Assembly: GCF_018100805.1 (NCBI RefSeq)
Contig: NZ_JAGJEA010000001.1
Coordinates: forward strand, 434,001-498,000
Direction of reading: 5' to 3'
DNA: 64,000 bases
From: Aquimarina sp. MMG016
Lineage (GTDB): Bacteria > Bacteroidota > Bacteroidia > Flavobacteriales > Flavobacteriaceae
Shown one piece after another: positions 1-7,099 of the stretch. A model generated the notes under the pieces. The model was not told the origin of the DNA and did not search any database. It saw nothing but the letters and a program-made list of their open reading frames with translations. A program made the position numbers and the translations under genes. How positions within the stretch are numbered: the stretch's first letter is position 1; every line of letters begins with the position of its first letter.

Positions 1-209
1 ATAATACTGAAACTGGATTATTCTCCGAACACTATGGATTAATTCCTATCGGATTAGAAGTACACTTTATCTTCGTTTCTGTTCAGGATGGTCAATATAT
101 ATATGCAATACAAGGAGCTACAATAGAAGAGGATCACGTAGAAGTAATTGGAACTACAAGTGTAGGAACTGAAGCAGAATTAGTAGCATTGATTAATGCA
201 TTACCATAA
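1..209 (+). CDS. C-terminal end of an unknown protein (5' end outside window)
   Basis: An open frame enters from the left edge (first full codon at base 3) and stops with TAA at 207-209, giving the last 68 residues of a protein. The tail contains short alternating hydrophobic segments (VHFIFVSVQDGQYIYAIQGA) and ends in LVALINALP. I do not recognise the family. It is followed by an inverted repeat and a strong terminator, so it closes a transcription unit separate from the gene at 358. The frame is supported by the terminator placement and by the absence of stops over the whole stretch. Confidence 0.6.
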   Translation, partial: NTETGLFSEHYGLIPIGLEVHFIFVSVQDGQYIYAIQGATIEEDHVEVIGTTSVGTEAELVALINALP

Positions 210-215
210 ATTATT

Positions 216-265
216 ATACTGAAATATATCCACAAGTTAACGGGGGTTAAGACATATTTCAGTAT
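216..265. repeat. 12-bp inverted repeat after the partial gene
   Basis: ATACTGAAATAT at 216-227 is repeated as its exact reverse complement at 254-265, with 26 bases between that include a G-run. It sits directly after the stop codon of the partial gene and just before a second, classical terminator hairpin. It could be an RNA 3'-end structure. Confidence 0.6.
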
Positions 266-267
266 AT

Positions 268-299
268 ATTCCGGAAGGGTTCCTTCTTCCGGAATTTTT
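268..299 (+). terminator. Rho-independent terminator
   Basis: The arms ATTCCGGAAG (268-277) and CTTCCGGAAT (286-295) form a perfect 10-bp stem with an 8-base loop, followed by a T-run. It ends the transcript of the gene entering from the left. Confidence 0.85.
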
Positions 300-357
300 G
301 GTATTAATAATCATAATTTAACTTTTTACTTATCTTTAATAGCAACTAACAAAAATC

Positions 358-2331
358 ATGAGGGGATTTCTTGTACTATTATTACTTCCTATATTAGGTT
401 TTGGGCAAATACTTACTAATGACACCATTCCCAGGGTTGCACCTATTTCTTATGATATTCAGGGTAACCAGGTAATGTATGGAGCAGAAATGCCTCCGCT
501 TAATCAAGTTGCTGGAGCACCAAAAGCTTTTTATACCTATTATTGGGAGTTTGGAGATGGTAATTACAGTTTTAAATCTACCCCTGCACATACATTCAAG
601 AAACCAGGAACCTATGAAGCAAAGCTTTGGGCGACTAATAATTATGATAATGGTAAACCTCCTGATAGCAGACCTATATCCGTAACAATTGGCGATGCTT
701 CTGATGAAGCCTCTATAGATGACCCATCTCCTTTTAAAGAAGATGAGGATTTATTACTAAAACGAAACCGTGAGCCCATTCCTGATCAAGAAATGGTTTT
801 TATCACCAGTTATAAGAACACTAACAATTATGTCTCAAGTGGAAAATTGTATCTTTTTTATAACGACGAACGATTTAAAAACAACAATTTCACGATAGAA
901 GATACTAGAATGTATCATGGTGAGAGAATTGTTCCTTTAGAAGCTATTTCTGAAGTTCTCCCGGAAAATGATAATCATACTTTACTAGCTTCTTCTTCAC
1001 ATTCAATACTTAGAAACAAAACATTGTTTGCTCAGGATACTACTAAAAGAAAAAATCTTCCACTTACGTTGGAAGAGTCTAAAACCTTATATCGCAATTA
1101 CCAAATTGTAGCATTTGACGATATGCAACCTGGAGAAGAGCGCAATATTTTCAGAACATTAAAGACTACTCCAGAAATGATCAAGGACACTAGTGCTATT
1201 GTAACATTACGAAGTGTTTATGTCCCTGATGATAATTTTGACAACCATACCGTAAAAGACACTGAGATGGAGATTGTAACCTCTCACGATCCTAACAAAA
1301 TGTCATCAAACGGGTGGTTGATGAACTATCGCATAGTACGATTTAAAAGATTAAAATTCAAAATACGCTTTCAGAATAATGGCGAAGGCCCGGCTAATAC
1401 CATTAGATTAGAAACCGATACACCGGAGATGTTTGATAAATCCACGTTAAAAATTGATGGCATGTATCCTGAATGTCCTATTTGTCCAAAAGAGCGAGAA
1501 GTAAATTATAGTTGTTTGGATACGATACTGAAAAAAGATAAAATCATATTTCAGTTTAATAGGATTTACCTTCCTGGGAGTCAGCAGAAAAATGTCGAGG
1601 AGATTGATTCTACTAAAGGTTTTGTCAAATACTCCATGAAATTTGGTAAGAACTTTCATAAAAAAAAGACTCGAAGTCGTACTGCAATCTACTTTGATAA
1701 AAATGAACCTATAATAACCAATTATGCCACTACTCGATTTATGCCTGGTATTTCAATCGGAGCCAAAGCTGGGTATATCAGGGTTCCCGAATTAGACAAC
1801 CAACAGGAATATTTTGTTGGAGCTACGCTCTCCCCTTTTAAATCTTATCGTGGATATTATCAGGCAGAGTTACTATTCTCCACCTCAACATATGATGAGC
1901 TTCGGAATTTTGAAACCCGAAGTATAGATGCTTCTGGAAATCAAAATCTTGTACGGTTTTCAGAATCGAATCAGTTTGATAACATTTCTATATATGCCAT
2001 ACCAGCATCTTATCGTTATAATCTCAATAACTTTCTGGCTATGGGAGCTGGGATACAATTAAAGATGGATCTGACTAGCACTAACGATCGAGAAATCACA
2101 GGTGAAGCTTTTATTGTAGAACCAAATACCGGTCTTTTAATTCCTAATCCAGATCTTAACTCTTTTGAAACTCTAGAGATCAAAGATGATTTCCTTAATT
2201 TCCAAACAGGGATATTTGTTGGAATGAATATAGGAACAGTAAGAATTGGTCCCAGTGTAGGCATAAGATATGTTTATAATTTTGATACGCCAAACTCTCA
2301 AATTCAGTTCTATGGGATTTGGAAGTTTTAG
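358..2331 (+). CDS. Secreted PKD-domain protein with C-terminal outer-membrane barrel-like region
   Basis: 657 residues. It has a signal peptide (about 1-17, ending LGFGQ), then a PKD domain around residues 55-110 with the hallmark WEFGDG and a following H-x-F-x-x-PGTY strand. A middle region has an HDPNKM motif at residue 310 followed by an immunoglobulin-like strand pattern (KIRFQNNGEGPA), resembling the SHDPNDK-type domain (DUF7619-like) of Bacteroidota surface proteins. From about 462 onward alternating aromatic/glycine strands look like a small outer-membrane beta-barrel ending in aromatic F (IWKF). The gene overlaps the next one by 20 bases, so the two are probably co-transcribed and translationally coupled. 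Role unknown; a surface-exposed binding protein is the inference. Confidence 0.75.
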   Translation: MRGFLVLLLLPILGFGQILTNDTIPRVAPISYDIQGNQVMYGAEMPPLNQVAGAPKAFYTYYWEFGDGNYSFKSTPAHTFKKPGTYEAKLWATNNYDNGKPPDSRPISVTIGDASDEASIDDPSPFKEDEDLLLKRNREPIPDQEMVFITSYKNTNNYVSSGKLYLFYNDERFKNNNFTIEDTRMYHGERIVPLEAISEVLPENDNHTLLASSSHSILRNKTLFAQDTTKRKNLPLTLEESKTLYRNYQIVAFDDMQPGEERNIFRTLKTTPEMIKDTSAIVTLRSVYVPDDNFDNHTVKDTEMEIVTSHDPNKMSSNGWLMNYRIVRFKRLKFKIRFQNNGEGPANTIRLETDTPEMFDKSTLKIDGMYPECPICPKEREVNYSCLDTILKKDKIIFQFNRIYLPGSQQKNVEEIDSTKGFVKYSMKFGKNFHKKKTRSRTAIYFDKNEPIITNYATTRFMPGISIGAKAGYIRVPELDNQQEYFVGATLSPFKSYRGYYQAELLFSTSTYDELRNFETRSIDASGNQNLVRFSESNQFDNISIYAIPASYRYNLNNFLAMGAGIQLKMDLTSTNDREITGEAFIVEPNTGLLIPNPDLNSFETLEIKDDFLNFQTGIFVGMNIGTVRIGPSVGIRYVYNFDTPNSQIQFYGIWKF

Positions 2332-4918
2332 AACAATATTCTGCATAGGTGTCTTTTTGTTTTTTATTAATACTCAACTTCGAGCACAACAAACCCATAA
2401 GACTTCACAATATCTATACGATCAATTAGATCTGTTTTTACAAAATCCATCTAAATCAGGATCATTGAAGTTGAGTAAAATGATTCATGGTAAACAAAAC
2501 AAATTATTTACCAAAGCCGATCAATTAGCTTGGGTCGTTGTCCATTGTAATTTGGGATATTACAAGAACCTATTTGGTAGCAAAACAGCCTCTATTTTGT
2601 ATTATGAAAAAGCCTGGAAAACATACCAAGAAAAAGGACTGAGCGATTATGATATTATTAAAAACTGCTTACAGCCTTTAGGGAACCTCTATATCCAAAT
2701 TGGGGATCTCCCTAAAGCCGAAAGCACAATTACCCGTTACCTTTATTTAGCAGAACAGATTCAACAAAAGGATATCATTATCTCTGCAATTACCAACCTC
2801 TCCATCACTTTCAATAATTTAGGCAAGTATTCAAAAGCTATTCATATTCTTGAGCAAGGTTTAGCCATGGATCCAAACAATATTAATCTGCTAACTAACA
2901 TTGCTACGAATTATATGCACTCTGGCAATATGGTGGAAGCAGAACGTTTTGCACAAAAGGTACTACAGATAGATCTTGATCAAATCAATGCTTATCAAAT
3001 TTTGGCAGCTGTGTATTTAGAAAAAAATGATCTTAACAATGCCGAACAGTATATACTAAAAGCAAAATCAAGACTACTCGAACTACCAAATACCTCATCA
3101 AGAGATATTGCCAAATTACAATTGGGATATATCGATATCCTTTTATCCAAATCATCCCATACTGAAGCTCAGAAAAATCTAAACGAATTGTATGCAGCAC
3201 TACTACCTCGATATAATAATGAAGGGCTTCCAACCGAAGAAATTCTAATCGCAGATCCTATTCTTCTTAAAGCTCTGGATGTTCAGGTTTATATTTCTCA
3301 ACAATCTGAGAATCCATTGCAAGCAATTGAAGCATACGAACTTGCCTTTAAAGTAAACACAAAACTAAACCAGTTATATCCGCTTCAGGATACCAAACTT
3401 ATTCAGCATAGTCAAAATCGTAATAGGACCGAGGACTATATCGATTTACTTTTTTCTCTTTATAAAGATTTACAAGATGAAGATTTTATTAAAAAGGCTT
3501 TCCTAGTTGCAGAGCACTCTAAAGCTCCTTTTGTGAATGAAGCATTGGTTTCCAAAAAGATATTGTCACGATATAAAAATGACAGTTTAGTATCCCAGAA
3601 AGATAAGCTTACTTCAGATCTAGCAACTTTTGAAACCTTATTATTAAAAGAAAAACTGAAAGGGAACCAAGCTAATATTGCTCAAATCCAACAATGGTCA
3701 ACAGAACATAGCACCAAATCCATTCGATTAAAAGAGGTCACTCAGAAACTTCAGCAAGAATATCCAAAAATGCTTCAGGATGATCAGCAACTTTCAATAC
3801 CAGATCTTCAGCAAAAGCTAAAAAAAGATGACAGAACATTAATCGAATATTTCTACGGAAATCAGAACATATATCAATTCATAATACAGTCAGATTACTT
3901 AGAAATAAAAAGAATAGAAAACAAAACTCTGTTAGAAGTTGTGGTCAAAAACTATATCAACTACTTTAATGACGCATCTAAGATTACCAATAATATTCCT
4001 GAATTTACCAAAAATGCAGCTGAAGTTTTCAAGATGCTAAAGATTCCGGAAGACACTGAAAAATTACTTATCATCCCAGATGGATTTTTGAGTTTTATTC
4101 CTTTTGAAGCTTTACTTACCGAAGAAACTACCAGTTTAAACTTTCAAAACATGCCTTTCTTATTCAAGTCTTCTGAGGTTAGCTATGAAATTTCTGCTCG
4201 TAAATACACGAGATCTGTTTCAAAAGGCACCAAAAAGAATAATGTACTCGGCGTTTTCCCTGTGTTCGAAGGTACAGATCTGGAGCTACCATTTTCTTTA
4301 GCAGAAAGCAAAACTATCCAACAATATTTTAATGGTTCTTTTTTAGAAAAAAAGCAGGCAACATACAATAGTTTTATTAACCATATCGAAAGACACTCTA
4401 TACTTCATCTTTCTACTCACGCTGAAGCCGGAAGTTTCTCCAGACCTGCCTCTATAAAATTTAATGATCAGGATATTCTTGTTAATCAACTATATGGACT
4501 CAACATCTCTGCAGACTTAGTAGTTTTAAGTGCTTGCGAAACCGGTATCGGAAAATTAGCCAAAGGCGAAGGACCATTGAGTATTGGCAGAGGATTCCAA
4601 TATGCAGGGGTAGAGAATGTCTTATTCTCTCTATGGAGGGTAAACGATAAAACCACTTCAAGACTCATGGGTGGTTTTTACAAAAATCTCAATAACTCTA
4701 AGATTAAATCAACATCACTACATAACGCAAAACTAGATTACCTCAATCATAAAGATATTGCTAATGCTCAGAAATCCCCTTATTATTGGGCTGCATTTGT
4801 ATATTACGGTGAGATTCAGGATTCTTCTTCCTCAAAATTCCTTTGGTTTGGAATTAGTATTCTATTATTCATTGTAATTATACTACTTTTACGAAAGTTT
4901 CTTCAACATAAAAAATGA
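2312..4918 (+). CDS. TPR-CHAT protein (caspase-like protease fold), membrane anchored
   Basis: 868 residues from the ATG at 2312, which gives a clean signal peptide ending QLRAQQ; the frame also opens further upstream at 2270 but that adds a non-signal extension. TPR repeats occupy roughly residues 90-400 (clear helices at 170-253), followed by a coiled-coil stretch and a C-terminal CHAT domain. The caspase-type dyad is visible: His703 in HLSTHAEAG and Cys742 in LSACETG, followed by the typical GEGPLSIGRGF and SLWRVND strands. A transmembrane helix near 843-865 with a KK-rich tail ends the protein, so the TPR and CHAT parts probably lie in the periplasm. Its stop overlaps the next start (ATGA). 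CHAT proteins are predicted cysteine peptidases; the substrate here is unknown. Confidence 0.88.
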   Translation: MGFGSFRTIFCIGVFLFFINTQLRAQQTHKTSQYLYDQLDLFLQNPSKSGSLKLSKMIHGKQNKLFTKADQLAWVVVHCNLGYYKNLFGSKTASILYYEKAWKTYQEKGLSDYDIIKNCLQPLGNLYIQIGDLPKAESTITRYLYLAEQIQQKDIIISAITNLSITFNNLGKYSKAIHILEQGLAMDPNNINLLTNIATNYMHSGNMVEAERFAQKVLQIDLDQINAYQILAAVYLEKNDLNNAEQYILKAKSRLLELPNTSSRDIAKLQLGYIDILLSKSSHTEAQKNLNELYAALLPRYNNEGLPTEEILIADPILLKALDVQVYISQQSENPLQAIEAYELAFKVNTKLNQLYPLQDTKLIQHSQNRNRTEDYIDLLFSLYKDLQDEDFIKKAFLVAEHSKAPFVNEALVSKKILSRYKNDSLVSQKDKLTSDLATFETLLLKEKLKGNQANIAQIQQWSTEHSTKSIRLKEVTQKLQQEYPKMLQDDQQLSIPDLQQKLKKDDRTLIEYFYGNQNIYQFIIQSDYLEIKRIENKTLLEVVVKNYINYFNDASKITNNIPEFTKNAAEVFKMLKIPEDTEKLLIIPDGFLSFIPFEALLTEETTSLNFQNMPFLFKSSEVSYEISARKYTRSVSKGTKKNNVLGVFPVFEGTDLELPFSLAESKTIQQYFNGSFLEKKQATYNSFINHIERHSILHLSTHAEAGSFSRPASIKFNDQDILVNQLYGLNISADLVVLSACETGIGKLAKGEGPLSIGRGFQYAGVENVLFSLWRVNDKTTSRLMGGFYKNLNNSKIKSTSLHNAKLDYLNHKDIANAQKSPYYWAAFVYYGEIQDSSSSKFLWFGISILLFIVIILLLRKFLQHKK

Positions 4919-5352
4919 GCACACTACGTAAACTATTATCCCAAAAAGAATATCACCGAATCAAACTTGTTTTTACAAAGACTAATCATTTTGAGGTGAA
5001 GGCTATACTTAACGGTATAGAAGGCAATTTTATAGTTGATACTGGAGCCTCTAATTCCTGTGTAGGTTTTGAAGCGGTAGATAAATTCAGCCTCTTTGCT
5101 CAAGATAGTGATGTAAAAGCTGCAGGAGCAGGAGCCACTGATATGCTTACCCAGCTCTCCAAAAAAAATACCATACAAATTGGCAAGTGGTCTAAAAAAA
5201 GAATCTCCCTGGTATTATTTGATCTTGCACATGTTAACACAGCATTAGTTACACATCATGCCGAACCTGTTGATGGCATTATAGGAGCTGACATCCTAAA
5301 ACGCGGTAAAGCTGTAATTGATTACGAACGAAATTGTTTATATCTGAAATAA
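4915..5352 (+). CDS. Retropepsin-like aspartic protease (clan AA)
   Basis: 145 residues. The single catalytic motif DTGAS (Asp42) is preceded by a hydrophobic beta strand (GNFIV), and the second signature VDGIIGADIL occurs near residues 119-128, the arrangement of single-lobe retropepsin-like proteases that act as homodimers. There is no signal peptide, so the product is probably cytoplasmic, unlike the two exported proteins encoded upstream. The ATG overlaps the stop of the CHAT gene by 4 bases, which strongly suggests translational coupling. Substrate unknown. Confidence 0.85.
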   Translation: MSTLRKLLSQKEYHRIKLVFTKTNHFEVKAILNGIEGNFIVDTGASNSCVGFEAVDKFSLFAQDSDVKAAGAGATDMLTQLSKKNTIQIGKWSKKRISLVLFDLAHVNTALVTHHAEPVDGIIGADILKRGKAVIDYERNCLYLK

Positions 5353-5392
5353 TCAGGTAGTTTTACCTATTTTTTTCCTCTAATTCTATATT

Positions 5393-5400
5393 TAGATTTG
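5393..5400 (+). promoter_or_regulatory. Candidate -7 promoter element TAGATTTG
   Basis: TAGATTTG matches the Bacteroidota -7 consensus TAnnTTTG and lies 28 bases before the ATG at 5428. A possible TTG start codon at 5398 is part of this element, which argues against translation starting there. No good -33 TTG is visible at the expected distance. Confidence 0.5.
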
Positions 5401-5427
5401 ATCATATCGAATTGGAATATAGAAAAC

Positions 5428-6381
5428 ATGAAAATAATATTAATTGGTAGTTTCCCTGTTTGTATATCATTGTACGAAAACTTATTGCAGTATAAATATC
5501 TTCAAGCAGTATGTTTTGAGGCATCAACTATTAATAACAATTTCCGGAGTACTATACAGAAAAAAGGATTAGAAACCTTTACTATAAATAAAGAAAACAT
5601 CTCTGATCAATTCAAAGATTGGCTACAAGATCAATCACCTGATTTAGTATTGGTTTGTGGATTTTCATTAAAAATACCGAAAGAAGTATTAAACATTCCA
5701 ACCTATGGTTTTCTAAACATTCACTTTGGTAAACTTCCGGAAAACCGAGGTCCAGATCCTCTTTTCTGGTCTATCAAAAATGGAGAACAGCAAACTGCCA
5801 TTACGATTCATCAAATGGACGAGAATTGGGATACGGGAAAAATATTAATAGAACAACCAGTATCTATCATTCCGGGAGAAACTTTAGGAATGCTAAATTC
5901 TAAGTTGAGTTATATACTAAAAGATTTAGGTCAAAAAGCACTCGAACTTATTCAAAACCCTACAAACCTAAAACCTCAGCCTACAGAAAAACTGACAAGT
6001 TATAATAAAAGACCAACATTATCTGATACAACAATTGACTGGGAAACCCACACTGCAGACGAAATAGAAAACCTGATAAATGCTTGTAATCCCAAATATG
6101 GTGGTGCCACTACCTATTATCAAGGTTCTCCAATTAAAATTGTAGAAGTTTCACCAGTAGATAGTCAAACTCCTTTGTTTGGAAGAACTCCCGGAGAAAT
6201 TATTCATGCACACCCGCAAGAAGGGTTATTTGTGTGTTGTAAATATGGCCAATTGATCAGAATCAATATTATAAGTACTGATGCAGGGATCTTAACCGGG
6301 ATAAAGTATGTAAATCTTGGTATACGCCAAGGACATCGCTTTACAACCAGCATAAAAATCAAAAAAGAAGTTGCTCTATAA
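5428..6381 (+). CDS. Methionyl-tRNA formyltransferase-like protein (formyltransferase fold)
   Basis: 317 residues from the ATG at 5428 (the TTG at 5398 overlaps a promoter element). The formyltransferase catalytic triad is intact: Asn97 and His99 in NIHFGKLP and Asp135 in MDENWDTGKI, with the 36-residue His-to-Asp spacing of Fmt. A C-terminal Fmt-type domain (about 195-310) contains the substrate-side sequence INACNPKYGGATTYY. The family transfers a formyl group from 10-formyltetrahydrofolate; the acceptor may be Met-tRNA, but sugar-nucleotide or amino acid acceptors are also known in this fold. The setting beside surface-protein genes, and not beside def, makes a non-canonical acceptor plausible. 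Whether this is the genome's only fmt cannot be told here. Confidence 0.8.
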   Translation: MKIILIGSFPVCISLYENLLQYKYLQAVCFEASTINNNFRSTIQKKGLETFTINKENISDQFKDWLQDQSPDLVLVCGFSLKIPKEVLNIPTYGFLNIHFGKLPENRGPDPLFWSIKNGEQQTAITIHQMDENWDTGKILIEQPVSIIPGETLGMLNSKLSYILKDLGQKALELIQNPTNLKPQPTEKLTSYNKRPTLSDTTIDWETHTADEIENLINACNPKYGGATTYYQGSPIKIVEVSPVDSQTPLFGRTPGEIIHAHPQEGLFVCCKYGQLIRINIISTDAGILTGIKYVNLGIRQGHRFTTSIKIKKEVAL

Positions 6382-6425
6382 AGCATCACTAAACAATTAA
6401 TTATTAATCTTTAAATCAAAAAATT

Positions 6426-7028
6426 ATGGACGGATACATTTCAGAAATAAGATTATGGGGCCCAACCTGGGCACCAAGAAACTGGGCTCTTTGTAACGGG
6501 CAAGTATTAGCAATCTCACAAAACCAATCTCTGTTTTCGTTAATAGGAACTACTTATGGAGGTGATGGCAGAACTTCTTTTGCGTTACCGGATTTAAGAG
6601 GGCGGACTGCAATTGGGTCAGGTCATGGACCTGGTCTATCATCATATAATCAGGGACAACAAGTAGGCTCAGAAACCAATATGCTTACTAACCTTAATTT
6701 ACCAGCACACCATCATGCGGTAGTAGTAGATGGATCGACTAATTCTTTAAACGCCTCAGTTTCTATTCCTGTAATAAATGATGAGGCCACAGTCGAAGAA
6801 TCAGATGGAAGTATACTAGCGGTTGCCTCATCTGACAATTCTGTAACCACAAAAATATATGGTCCTTCTAATGCCTCTGACGGAAAACTTGCAGCATTTA
6901 ATTCACCTGTGACAGGAAACATTAATACATTAAACACAGGAAATAATCAACCTCTAAACAATATACAACCTTCTTTAGGACTGCATTATATTATTTGTTT
7001 ACAGGGAATATATCCTTCAAGAAACTAA
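6426..7028 (+). CDS. Phage tail collar domain protein (microcystin-dependent-protein family)
   Basis: 200 residues. The N-terminus has the signature of the tail collar family: W-G-P-T-W-A-P-R-N-W-A-L-C-N-G-Q, then SLIGTTYGGDGRTSFALPDLRGR around residues 38-62. A variable middle region rich in Ser, Asn and Thr follows, and the end (LGLHYIICLQGIYPSRN) is the usual C-terminal strand. Proteins like this are common, usually in small groups, in Bacteroidota and other bacteria without any phage nearby. No other phage gene is present. Function unproven; surface or particle-associated trimeric fibre is a family-based guess. Confidence 0.85.
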   Translation: MDGYISEIRLWGPTWAPRNWALCNGQVLAISQNQSLFSLIGTTYGGDGRTSFALPDLRGRTAIGSGHGPGLSSYNQGQQVGSETNMLTNLNLPAHHHAVVVDGSTNSLNASVSIPVINDEATVEESDGSILAVASSDNSVTTKIYGPSNASDGKLAAFNSPVTGNINTLNTGNNQPLNNIQPSLGLHYIICLQGIYPSRN

Positions 7029-7046
7029 AATCTTTATCAAAAAGCA

Positions 7047-7078
7047 TATAAAGGTATTGAAAATTCAATACCTTTATA
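7047..7078. terminator. Hairpin terminator after the collar gene
   Basis: A perfect 15-bp inverted repeat (TATAAAGGTATTGAA at 7047-7061, its complement at 7064-7078) with almost no spacer. It lies between the collar gene stop and the ATG at 7100. It lacks a long T-run, so it could equally be a leader hairpin for the downstream gene. Confidence 0.65.
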
Positions 7079-7099
7079 TAGATTAATAAATCTGTAATT

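Noticed and set aside
2312..4918. TPR-CHAT protein as part of a CRISPR-caspase (Craspase) system
   Set aside because: It has a signal peptide and a membrane anchor, and no Cas gene or repeat array is present.
6426..7028. Collar protein as evidence of a prophage
   Set aside because: No integrase, capsid, terminase or other tail gene is found in the window.
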